Shown here one piece after another: positions 7,356 to 14,041 of a stretch of DNA of 29,792 bases (positions within the stretch are counted from its first letter, which is position 1; the number at the start of each line of letters is the position of its first letter). A program made the translations under genes and the position numbers. The stretch is taken from contig QGUZ01000026.1 of NCBI GenBank assembly GCA_003242605.1, positions 1 through 29,792 of the forward strand, written 5' to 3'. Below the pieces are notes generated by a model. The model ran no database searches and had not been told where the DNA came from. It saw only the letters and a list, made by a program, of their open reading frames with translations. The stretch comes from Actinomycetota bacterium. GTDB taxonomy: Bacteria; Actinomycetota; Actinomycetes; Streptosporangiales; Streptosporangiaceae.

Positions 7356-8308
7356 GGCAGATCCAGGGCGCCCCCGGCGCGCGGGTGCTGGCGTTCGGCG
7401 GCTACCAGCCCGCCAACGTGGTGACCAACGAGCACCTCGCCAAGACCATGGACACCAGCGACGAGTGGATCCGCACCCGGGTCGGCATCGTCGAACGCCG
7501 GATCGCGGGTCCCGAGGAGTCCGAGGTCGACCTGGCGGTGCAGGCGGGCGGCAAGGCGCTGGCCGCGAGCGGGCTGTCCGCGAGCGACATCGACCTGGTG
7601 ATCGTCGCGACGTGCACGCTGGAGACCCAGATCCCCAACGCCGCGAGCCGCGTGGCCCACCGGCTCGGCATCGACGCCCCGGGGGCGTTCGACGTCAACG
7701 CCGCCTGCGCGGGGTTCTGTTACGCGCTCTCCGCCGCGGCGGACGCGATCCGGGGCGGGTCGGCGACCCACGTGCTCGTCGTCGCCGCCGAGAAGCTGTC
7801 GCAGTGGGTGGACTGGACCGACCGCACCACCGCCGTGATCTTCGGTGACGGTGCCGGGGCCGCCGTGGTCGGGCCGTCCGACACCCCGGGCATCGGCCCG
7901 GTGGCCTGGGGCAGCGTGGGTGAGAAGGCCGACGCGATCAAGGTCAAGGACCGGAACTCCTTCCTCCAGCAGGAGGGTCAGGCCGTGTTCCGCTGGGCGA
8001 CCACCGCCCTGCACCCCGTGGCGCGCCGTGCCTGCGAGCGCGCGGGCGTGCGCCCCGAGGATCTCGCGGCATTCGTCCCCCATCAGGCCAATCTGCGCAT
8101 CATTGAGGCGATCGCCCGTAAGCTTGGTGCCGAAAAGGCGGTGATCGCCAAGGACATCGTCCTTTCCGGCAACACCTCCGCGGCCTCGATCCCGCTCGCC
8201 CTGTCCCGCATGATCGAGCGCGGCGAGGTGCCTTCCGGTGGGCTCGCCCTGCTGCTCGGATTCGGCGCCGGGCTCACCTATGCCGGGCAGGTCATCGAGA
8301 TCCCGTAG
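7352..8308 (+). CDS. fabH: 3-oxoacyl-ACP synthase III
   Basis: 318 residues. FabH starts chain elongation by condensing an acyl-CoA primer with malonyl-ACP; in actinobacteria it often takes branched primers. The Cys-His-Asn triad is complete: Cys119 in NAACAGFCYAL, His244 in FVPHQANLRII, Asn274 in LSGNTSAASIPLAL. Start GTG 7352 overlaps the fabD stop (GTGA) and has AAGGAGG ten bases upstream inside fabD. A frame open further upstream to 7172 lies within fabD and is not coding. It is followed by a 56-base spacer holding a perfect palindrome, then acpP. Confidence 0.97.
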   Translation: MRQIQGAPGARVLAFGGYQPANVVTNEHLAKTMDTSDEWIRTRVGIVERRIAGPEESEVDLAVQAGGKALAASGLSASDIDLVIVATCTLETQIPNAASRVAHRLGIDAPGAFDVNAACAGFCYALSAAADAIRGGSATHVLVVAAEKLSQWVDWTDRTTAVIFGDGAGAAVVGPSDTPGIGPVAWGSVGEKADAIKVKDRNSFLQQEGQAVFRWATTALHPVARRACERAGVRPEDLAAFVPHQANLRIIEAIARKLGAEKAVIAKDIVLSGNTSAASIPLALSRMIERGEVPSGGLALLLGFGAGLTYAGQVIEIP

Positions 8309-8311
8309 ACC

Positions 8312-8327
8312 GTACGGCGCGCCGTAC
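8312..8327. repeat. Perfect 16-bp palindrome between fabH and acpP
   Basis: GTACGGCGCGCCGTAC, four bases after the fabH stop. It could be a protein site or, in RNA, a partial stem influencing transcript stability. Arms with the same GTACGGC core occur upstream of parC at 23051-23070. Confidence 0.5.
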
Positions 8328-8364
8328 ACGGAAAAAGATCATTCAGTCAAGGAGAAGACGCGAC

Positions 8365-8604
8365 ATGGCACTGACCGAGCAGGAGATCCTCGCTGGCCTC
8401 GGCAAGATCATCAACGAGATCACCGGCATCCCGGCCGCCGAGGTGACCCCGGAGAAGAGCTTCGTGGACGACCTCGACATCGACTCGCTCTCCATGGTCG
8501 AGATCGCCGTCGCCGCCCAGGACGAGTTCGGCGTCGAGATCCCCGACGACCAGCTCAAGAACCTCAAGACGGTCAAGGACGTCATCAACTTCATCCAGTC
8601 CTGA
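8365..8604 (+). CDS. acpP: Acyl carrier protein
   Basis: 79 residues, acidic, with the four-helix ACP pattern. It carries the growing acyl chain as a thioester on 4'-phosphopantetheine attached to Ser41 in DLDIDSLSMVEI. The EIPDDQLKNLKTVKDVINFI end is typical of primary-metabolism ACPs rather than polyketide ACPs. AAGGAG lies about ten bases before ATG 8365. It sits between fabH and fabF in the canonical order. Confidence 0.97.
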   Translation: MALTEQEILAGLGKIINEITGIPAAEVTPEKSFVDDLDIDSLSMVEIAVAAQDEFGVEIPDDQLKNLKTVKDVINFIQS

Positions 8605-8770
8605 TTTCCCCCGAGGTCGGCTCAGGGTCGTCCGCGGGCGCGGTCAGCGGCGCGGCGTCGGCAGGGGCCCTCGCGGTGCCACCGGGTTCCACGGGCGGCG
8701 GGCGGCGGGCCCCGGAGACCCCACGCGGCGCCGCCGGACGGCCCGCCCCCCGATCAGCAAGGAGCTCAAC

Positions 8771-10003
8771 GTGAGTAAAGACCGGGTACGTGTCGTCGTC
8801 ACCGGGCTCGGCGCGACGACGCCCGTCGGTGGAGATGTCGCCTCGTCCTGGTCGGCGCTCCTCGAAGGGCGGTCGGGCATCAAGACCCTCACCGAGGACT
8901 GGGTCGACACGGTGCCGGTGAAGTTCGCCGGCCCGGCCGCGGTCGACCCGGCCACGGTGATCCCGCGGCCCGAGGCCCGGCGCCTCGACCGCGCCGAGCA
9001 GTTCGCGCTCATCGCCGCCCGTGAGGCCTGGAAGGACGCGGGCAGCCCGGAGGTCGACCCGGACCGGCTCGGCGTCGTCGTCGGCAGCGGCATCGGCGGG
9101 ATCACCACGATCCTGTCGGCGTACGACACCTTCCGGGAGAAGGGCTGGCAGCGCCTGTCCCCCTTCACCGTGCCCATGCTGATGCCGAACGGCCCGGCCG
9201 GCTGGATCGGCCTGGAGTTCGGCGCCACCGCCGGCGTGCACGCCACGGTGAGCGCCTGCGCCACCGGCGGGGAGGCGGTCGGCTACGCCATCGACATGAT
9301 CCGCTCGGGCCGTGCCGACGTGGTGATCGCGGGCGGCACCGAGGCGGCGATCCACCCGCTCAACATCGCGTCGTTCGCCGCGATGCGCGCGATGTCCACC
9401 CGCAACGACGAGCCGGAGCGCGCCTCCCGCCCGTTCGACAAGAACCGCGACGGGTTCGTGCTCGGCGAGGGCGCGGGCATCCTCGTGCTCGAGTCCTACG
9501 AGCACGCGGTCGCCCGCGGGGCGCGCATCTACGCGGAGGCCGCCGGTGTCGGCTACTCCGCCGACGCCCACCACATCGCCCAGCCGGAGCCGAGCGGCGA
9601 GGGTGTGAAGAAGGCGATCCGGCGCATGCTCGCCGACAGCGGCCTGACCGGCGACGACATCAAGCACGTCAACGCGCACGCCACCTCGACCCCGGCCGGC
9701 GACGTGGTGGAGACGGTCGCGATCGCCGAGACGATCGGCCCGCACCCGCTGGTCACCTCGACCAAGTCGCTCACCGGCCACCTGCTCGGCGGCGCCGGCG
9801 GCATCGAGACGGTGTTCACCGTGAAGGCGCTGCACGAGCGCATCGTCCCGGCCACGGCCAACATCGACGACCTCGACGACGGCGTCAAGGTGGACGTCGT
9901 GTACGGCGAGCCGCGCAAGCTCCCCGAGGGCCGGATCGCCGCGGTCAACAACTCGTTCGGCTTCGGCGGCCACAACGTCGCCGTCGCCTTCGTCACCCTC
10001 TAG
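8771..10003 (+). CDS. fabF: 3-oxoacyl-ACP synthase II
   Basis: 410 residues. FabF performs the elongating decarboxylative condensation of acyl-ACP with malonyl-ACP. Triad: Cys163 in VSACATGGEAVGYA, His303 in VNAHATSTPAGD, His337 in SLTGHLLGGAGG, the same positions as in E. coli FabF. NNSFGFGGHNVAVAF closes the thiolase fold. Start GTG 8771 follows AAGGAG. The 166-base gap after acpP is G+C-rich with no gene. A hairpin follows the stop. Confidence 0.97.
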   Translation: MSKDRVRVVVTGLGATTPVGGDVASSWSALLEGRSGIKTLTEDWVDTVPVKFAGPAAVDPATVIPRPEARRLDRAEQFALIAAREAWKDAGSPEVDPDRLGVVVGSGIGGITTILSAYDTFREKGWQRLSPFTVPMLMPNGPAGWIGLEFGATAGVHATVSACATGGEAVGYAIDMIRSGRADVVIAGGTEAAIHPLNIASFAAMRAMSTRNDEPERASRPFDKNRDGFVLGEGAGILVLESYEHAVARGARIYAEAAGVGYSADAHHIAQPEPSGEGVKKAIRRMLADSGLTGDDIKHVNAHATSTPAGDVVETVAIAETIGPHPLVTSTKSLTGHLLGGAGGIETVFTVKALHERIVPATANIDDLDDGVKVDVVYGEPRKLPEGRIAAVNNSFGFGGHNVAVAFVTL

Positions 10004-10021
10004 AGGTCCGCGTCCGTGCGA

Positions 10022-10044
10022 GGTGCGCGGCCCCGCCGCGCACC
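10022..10044 (+). terminator. Hairpin after fabF
   Basis: Perfect 9-bp stem GGTGCGCGG / CCGCGCACC with a five-base loop, 18 bases after the fabF stop. No T-tract. It suggests that accD has partly independent expression. Confidence 0.5.
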
Positions 10045-10098
10045 CCCTGCCTCCGCGAGCCGTCGATCGCGGACCGCCGCCTGTCGGTCACTCTCGGA

Positions 10099-10163
10099 GC
10101 CACCCGAAAGGTGCCACCGTCCGAGCCATCACCGCAGGCCACCAAGTGAGGCCACCATCTGAG
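10099..10163 (+). repeat. Five degenerate 12-14 base repeats in the accD leader
   Basis: GCCACC (one copy GCCATC) recurs at 10099, 10113, 10125, 10138 and 10151, spacing 14, 12, 13 and 13. The last two units, GCCACCAAGTGAG and GCCACCATCTGAG, are nearly identical, and the array abuts the AAGGAG ribosome site of accD. Confidence 0.55.
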
Positions 10164-10174
10164 AAGGAGCGACC

Positions 10175-11608
10175 GTGACGATTCTCGACACCGGGGTGGT
10201 GACGCCCACTTCGGATCCGGAGGTCGCCGATCCGCGTGACCCCGTGGTGCGGTTGTCGGCGTTGTTCGACGAGGGCTCGCTGCGGCTGCTGGCGCCGGCA
10301 GACGACAGCGGCGTGCAGGCCGCACTCGGCCGGATCGAGGGAGTGCCGGTCGCGGCCTTCTGCTCCGACCCCCGGGTGCAGGGCGGAGCGATGGGGAGCA
10401 GGGGCTGCGAGCACATCGTGGCCGCCTACGACACCGCGGTCCGCGAGCGGGTGCCGATCATCGGCATCTGGCACTCCGGCGGCGCCCGCCTCGCCGAGGG
10501 GGTCGCCTCGCTGCACGCGGTCGGCACCGTGTTCGCCGCCATGACCCGCGCGAGCGGCGTGGTCCCGCAGATCTCGGTGGTGCTGGGCCCGGCCGCGGGC
10601 GGCGCCGCATACGGCCCGGCGCTCACCGACATCGTCATCCTCTCCGAGCAGGGCCGCATCTTCGTCACCGGCCCGCAGGTGGTGGAGTCGGTCACCGGCG
10701 AGAAGATCGACATGGCCGGGCTGGGCGGGCCCGAGCCGCACGCCCGCAAGTCCGGCGTGGTCCACGTGGTGACCCCCACCGACGCCGAGGCGCTGCTGCA
10801 GGCGCGCCGGCTCGCGGTGCTCCTCGGCCACCAGGGCCGGGTGCGCCTCGACGGCATCGAGGACACCGACCTCGGCGCGCTGCTGCCCGAGTCGTCCCGC
10901 CGCGCCTACGACGTGCACCCGATCGTCGACGGCCTGCTCGACGGCGGCCTCGCCGCCTCGGTCGAGCTGCACCCCAAGTGGGCGCCGAACATGGTCACGG
11001 TGCTCGGCCGGCTGGGCGGCCGCACGGTGGGCGTGCTCGCGAACAACCCGCTGCGGCTCGGCGGCTGCCTCGACTCCGCCTCCGCCGAGAAGGCCGCCCG
11101 GTTCGTCCGCATGTGCGACGCGTTCGGGGTTCCGCTCGTGGTGCTCGTGGACGTGCCCGGCTACCTGCCCGGCGTCGGCCAGGAGCACGGCGGCGTGGTG
11201 CGCCGCGGCGCCAAGCTGCTGCACGCGTTCGCCGAGGCCTCCGTGCCGCGGGTCACCGTGATCCTCCGCAAGGCGTACGGCGGGGCGTACATCGCGATGA
11301 ACTCCCGCGCGCTCGGCGCCACCCGCGTGCTCGCCTGGCCCACCACCGAGGTGGCGGTGATGGGCGCGATCGCCGCGGTGCGCGTGCTGCACCGGCGGGA
11401 GCTCGCCGCGGTCCCCGAGGACCAGCGGCCCGCGCTCGAGCAGGAGCTCGCCGAGCGGCACCAGAAGGAGGCCGGCGGCCTGGAGAAGGCCCTCGCGCTC
11501 GGGGTCGTGGACGAGGTCATCGACCCGGCCAAGACCCGCAGCTCCGTCGCCCGGGTGCTCGCCCAGGCGACCCCGGCCCGCGGCAGCCACGGCAACATCC
11601 CCCTCTGA
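10175..11608 (+). CDS. accD: Acyl-CoA carboxylase beta subunit (carboxyltransferase), AccD6-like
   Basis: 477 residues with both crotonase-like halves of a biotin-dependent carboxyltransferase; it moves carboxyl from biotin on a separate alpha subunit to acetyl- or propionyl-CoA, supplying malonyl-CoA to FabD. First half: WHSGGARLAEG and GPAAGGAAYGPALTD oxyanion loops. Second half: DVPGYLPGVGQEHGGVVRRG and KAYGGAYIAMNSRALGA. Ile373 in GGAYIAMNS appears to align with the residue that is Asp in propionyl-selective and Ile in acetyl-accepting Streptomyces enzymes, hinting at acetyl-CoA use; this alignment is by eye. Start GTG 10175 has AAGGAG upstream. Placement after fabF parallels mycobacterial kasA-kasB-accD6, unlike Streptomyces. 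The alpha subunit is not in this window. Confidence 0.92.
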   Translation: MTILDTGVVTPTSDPEVADPRDPVVRLSALFDEGSLRLLAPADDSGVQAALGRIEGVPVAAFCSDPRVQGGAMGSRGCEHIVAAYDTAVRERVPIIGIWHSGGARLAEGVASLHAVGTVFAAMTRASGVVPQISVVLGPAAGGAAYGPALTDIVILSEQGRIFVTGPQVVESVTGEKIDMAGLGGPEPHARKSGVVHVVTPTDAEALLQARRLAVLLGHQGRVRLDGIEDTDLGALLPESSRRAYDVHPIVDGLLDGGLAASVELHPKWAPNMVTVLGRLGGRTVGVLANNPLRLGGCLDSASAEKAARFVRMCDAFGVPLVVLVDVPGYLPGVGQEHGGVVRRGAKLLHAFAEASVPRVTVILRKAYGGAYIAMNSRALGATRVLAWPTTEVAVMGAIAAVRVLHRRELAAVPEDQRPALEQELAERHQKEAGGLEKALALGVVDEVIDPAKTRSSVARVLAQATPARGSHGNIPL

Positions 11609-11626
11609 CGGCGGCTCCGGCCGCCG
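11609..11626 (+). terminator. Short hairpin directly after accD
   Basis: CGGCGGC / GCCGCCG, 7-bp perfect stem with a TCCG tetraloop, starting at the base after the stop codon. Confidence 0.45.
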
Positions 11627-11665
11627 GGCGACGGCCCCGCGGCGGGGTGCGCCGTGGCTCGGCGA

Positions 11666-11700
11666 TGCGGGACGCCGCCCGCACGGGTGGGCGTCCCGCA
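11666..11700. terminator. Bidirectional hairpin between convergent accD and the coiled-coil gene
   Basis: Perfect 11-bp stem TGCGGGACGCC / GGCGTCCCGCA with a 13-base loop that holds an inner CCC-GCAC-GGG stem. It sits 58 bases after accD and 21 bases beyond the stop of the minus-strand gene, so it can serve both. Confidence 0.6.
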
Positions 11701-11720
11701 GCCGTATGCCCGGCCGCGCG

Positions 11721-12029
11721 CTACCGCTCCCCGAGCCGCTCAAGCAGCCTGCGCCGCTCGTTCTCCAGCGTCTCCACCATGACCGTGATCTCGTTCTGCA
11801 GGGTGAGGGTGGAGGCGGCGTCCACCTGGTCGCCCGGCCCGTCGGGCCGGTTCTCCAGCAGGTCGCGCAGCTCGGCCAGCCTTTTGTCGATCTCTTCCAG
11901 GCGCGCGTGCGGGTCCTCGGGATCGGCGCCGCCGGCGCCCGCGCCCGGCGGGTCGCCGACGTCGGCGGGTCCTGCGGACGCCGGGCCCCGGTACGCCCGG
12001 ACGCGCGCGTCATCGTTCTCAGAGTGCAC
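11721..12029 (-). CDS. Small acidic protein with C-terminal coiled coil, function unknown
   Basis: 102 residues from GTG 12029, preceded by GGTAGGGGGC. The N-terminal 45 residues are Gly/Ala/Pro/Asp-rich. Residues about 48-102 have heptad-like spacing (LEEIDKRLAELRDLLENR, then LQNEITVMVETLENERRRLL) and predict one or two coiled-coil helices. No catalytic motif is visible. It lies 105 bases downstream of the DUF3145 gene on the same strand and converges on accD. The frame continues upstream to 12056 but without a better start. I cannot name a family; base usage and the coiled-coil pattern support a real gene. Confidence 0.6.
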   Translation of the reverse strand: MHSENDDARVRAYRGPASAGPADVGDPPGAGAGGADPEDPHARLEEIDKRLAELRDLLENRPDGPGDQVDAASTLTLQNEITVMVETLENERRRLLERLGER

Positions 12030-12134
12030 AAAACGCCCCCTACCCGGGAAACCCACGGCGATACCGGGTCACCCGGCAGGCGGGCGCAGGCGTGACCAGG
12101 CCCCGGACGGGCCGCTCCGGGACTCCGCGCGTGA

Positions 12135-12629
12135 CTACCCGGCCGCGTGCAGCCAGCGCACGGGAGCGCCGTCGCCCGCGTAGCGGAAGGGCTCCAGCTC
12201 CTCGTCCCACGGCTTGCCGAGGAGCCGCTCGAGCTCCTCCTCCAGCACCACCCGGCCCTGCGCGGCCCGCATCAGCGTGGTGCGCAGGCGATCCTCCGGC
12301 ACCAGGATGTCGCCGTTCGCCCCGATCGTCGCGGTGAACGGGCCGAGAGACGGCGTGTAGGCATGCCGCGTGCCGTCCACGCCGGGCGAGGCGTCCTCGG
12401 TGATCTCGAAACGGATACGTTGCCAGCCCATCAGCGACGACGTGATCCTGGCGGCCGTACCCGGTTTACCCACCCACTCGGCCTGGGTCCGCACACATCC
12501 GGGCGCGGCAGGCTGGGGAGTCCACGTCAGGTCGACGGGCACGCCGAGAACGCCCGCGACCGCCCATTCGATGTGCGGACACAGCGCGGGCTGGGCCGAG
12601 TGGACATACAGCACGCCACGAGCAGACAC
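12135..12629 (-). CDS. DUF3145 family protein
   Basis: 164 residues from GTG 12629 with GGGAGG just upstream; a longer frame to 12677 lacks such a site and the family begins at the (M/V)xxRGVLYVHSA motif seen here. Conserved elements are RGVLYVHSAQPALCPHIEWAVAGVLG, LTWTPQPAAPG, GWQRIRFEITEDAS, then NGDILVPEDRL and the PWDEELEPFRYAG end. The family is restricted to actinobacteria and regularly lies just beyond the fab genes (SCO2391 in Streptomyces coelicolor). Its function is unknown; the constant neighbourhood suggests a link with lipid metabolism or with growth. It is transcribed toward accD, opposite to the fab operon. Confidence 0.92.
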   Translation of the reverse strand: MSARGVLYVHSAQPALCPHIEWAVAGVLGVPVDLTWTPQPAAPGCVRTQAEWVGKPGTAARITSSLMGWQRIRFEITEDASPGVDGTRHAYTPSLGPFTATIGANGDILVPEDRLRTTLMRAAQGRVVLEEELERLLGKPWDEELEPFRYAGDGAPVRWLHAAG

Positions 12630-12958
12630 CGGACCTCCCGATTTGACGAGGTTCGCCTTCCCCAACGTCCTCGCCACGAGATGATCACAAGTGACTGAAC
12701 AGAGACTACCCTCCGTCGGCGGGCGGGCACCAGACCAAGTTCATATCGAATCGCAATTGACAAGTGTCGCCTCCGACACAACAGCGATCGGTGAACGCCA
12801 CATACGAAGCGCGTTAATCCAGCACAACCCATATGTGAGCGGAGAAATCCGTACGCACCAGCGCTTTCCCCGAACCCGGCGGTCGCGGCGATTCCGGAGC
12901 GGTACAGTGCTCAGTCGGTGTTCACAGTGCGTCTTCCTCCCATCTCGCTCCGTAACGA
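12630..12958. other. Relatively A+T-rich spacer between divergent DUF3145 and sigma-factor genes
   Basis: Bases about 12660-12860 are visibly less G+C-rich than the flanking genes. It should hold both divergent promoters. A 92-codon frame from 12691 spans it but shows no coding-like base usage. The best-looking element is TTGACA at 12757 with an inverted repeat after it, listed separately. No tRNA or mobile element seen. Confidence 0.5.
12757..12785 (+). promoter_or_regulatory. Possible promoter and operator upstream of the sigma-factor gene
   Basis: Consensus -35 TTGACA at 12757-12762. The space after it holds a perfect inverted repeat GTGTCG-CCTC-CGACAC (12764-12779), where a repressor could block polymerase. 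The -10 expected near 12780 (AACAGC) is poor, so promoter function is uncertain. The sigma start lies about 175 bases downstream. Confidence 0.3.
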
Positions 12959-13492
12959 ATGATCGATAAAGAAACGCTCCCCCGGCTCCCCGTCGACCAG
13001 GCGGAGTGGAATGCGCTCGAGGCCGAGTTCGGCCCCCGGATGTGGGCGGTCGCCCGGGCCTTCGGGCTCAGCGCGGCCGACGCCGCCGACGCGGTCCAGG
13101 CCGCGTGGCTCCGGCTCGTCGAGAGCATCGACCGCATCCGCGACCCGGCGCGGATCGGCGCGTGGCTCGTCACCACCACCCGCCACGAGGCGCTGCTGCT
13201 GTGCCGCAAGGGCCGCGCGGTGACCCCCACCCACAGCCCGCCCGAGCCCGGCGAGGCCGACGCCGGCGACCCGGCCCTGGCGGTGCTCTCCGCCGACGAG
13301 GCGCGGCGGCTGTGGCGGGCCGTGGACGCGCTCGACGAGCCGTGCCGTACCCTGCTGCGCCTGCTCGTCACCGCCCCCGAGAGCGGCTACGCGCGGATCG
13401 CCGCACGGCTCGGGCTGCCGATCGGCAGCGTGGGGCCGATGCGGGGACGCTGCCTGGGCCGCCTGCGCAAGCTCGTGGAGGCCGAGCGATGA
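12959..13492 (+). CDS. Sigma-70 family (ECF-like) RNA polymerase sigma factor
   Basis: 177 residues, the size of ECF sigma factors. Region 2 spans about residues 20-90: WAVARAFGLSAADAADAVQA then AWLRLVESIDRIRDPARIGAWLVTTTRHEALLLCRKGR, with the conserved DA(A/E)D..Q..WLRL and AWL.T..R pattern. Region 4 spans about 118-175 (DALDEPCRTLLRLLVTAPES, then YARIAARLGLPIGSVGPMRGRCLGRLRKL), a helix-turn-helix for -35 recognition. It should direct polymerase to a small regulon, possibly its own promoter. ATG 12959 is the first start after an in-frame TAA at 12953 and has no Shine-Dalgarno site. The stop overlaps the next gene (ATGA), and a TPR-CHAT gene follows, which is unusual for a sigma factor. No conventional zinc-binding anti-sigma gene is adjacent. 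Confidence 0.9.
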   Translation: MIDKETLPRLPVDQAEWNALEAEFGPRMWAVARAFGLSAADAADAVQAAWLRLVESIDRIRDPARIGAWLVTTTRHEALLLCRKGRAVTPTHSPPEPGEADAGDPALAVLSADEARRLWRAVDALDEPCRTLLRLLVTAPESGYARIAARLGLPIGSVGPMRGRCLGRLRKLVEAER

Positions 13493-13965
13493 GCGAGTTC
13501 GACGAGGCCTACCTGCTCGCCGCGCTCCGCCTCGGCGCCGGGGTGGACCCCGCCCCGCTCGCGGTGTCCGCCGCGGCCCGCGCCGCGTACGCGCTGCTCC
13601 TGCCCGGCGCCGTCACCGCCCGCCCGGTGCCGGTGTCCCGGCCGGCCGGCGCCCGCTCCCCCGCCGAGCCCCGGCTGCACCGCTTCGCGGCGCCGGACGC
13701 CACCATCGACGTCGAGCTCACCCACGCCGACGGCCGGATCGACGTGGCCGGGCAGGTGACCGGCGGCCCCTGGGACGAGGGCCCCGGCCGGATCGAGATC
13801 CGCACCCTGCACGACCGGTGGGTCCGCTTCCCCACCGAGACCGGCCACTTCGCCGCCACCGGCCTGCCGGTCGGCTGGCTCAGCGTGGTCTGGTACCGCG
13901 CCGGCCTGCCCGCCGTCGCCACCCGCTGGATGAACACCCGCCGCCTCGACGAGGCCGACGACTGA
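13489..13965 (+). CDS. Small protein between sigma factor and CHAT gene, probable Ig-like/carboxypeptidase-regulatory-like beta domain
   Basis: 158 residues from ATG 13489, which overlaps the sigma stop by four bases with GGAG upstream, so the two are translationally coupled. Residues 1-60 are helical and Ala/Pro-rich (LAALRLGAGVDPAPLAVSAAARAAYALL). Residues about 75-150 alternate hydrophobic and polar residues as beta strands (TIDVELTHADGRIDVAGQV, GRIEIRTLHDRWVRF) and include TGHFAATGLPVGWLSVVWYR, which resembles the G.F...GLP.G...V.. strand pair of carboxypeptidase-regulatory-like domains. No transmembrane helix or zinc motif is present. Fold assignment is by eye. By position it could bind or inhibit the sigma factor, or be the CHAT protein's substrate; both are inference. 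Confidence 0.8.
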   Translation: MSEFDEAYLLAALRLGAGVDPAPLAVSAAARAAYALLLPGAVTARPVPVSRPAGARSPAEPRLHRFAAPDATIDVELTHADGRIDVAGQVTGGPWDEGPGRIEIRTLHDRWVRFPTETGHFAATGLPVGWLSVVWYRAGLPAVATRWMNTRRLDEADD

Positions 13966-14041
13966 GCCGCCGGGCCGGTACGGCACGGCGGCGCGGGCCA
14001 CGGGTCCGCGCCGGCGGCGGGCAGCCCTCTGGAGGCAGACG

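Noticed and set aside
12691..12969. 92-codon frame from GTG 12691 across the sigma upstream spacer
   Set aside because: Lower G+C, no third-position bias, no Shine-Dalgarno site, and overlap with the sigma start; better explained as promoter region.
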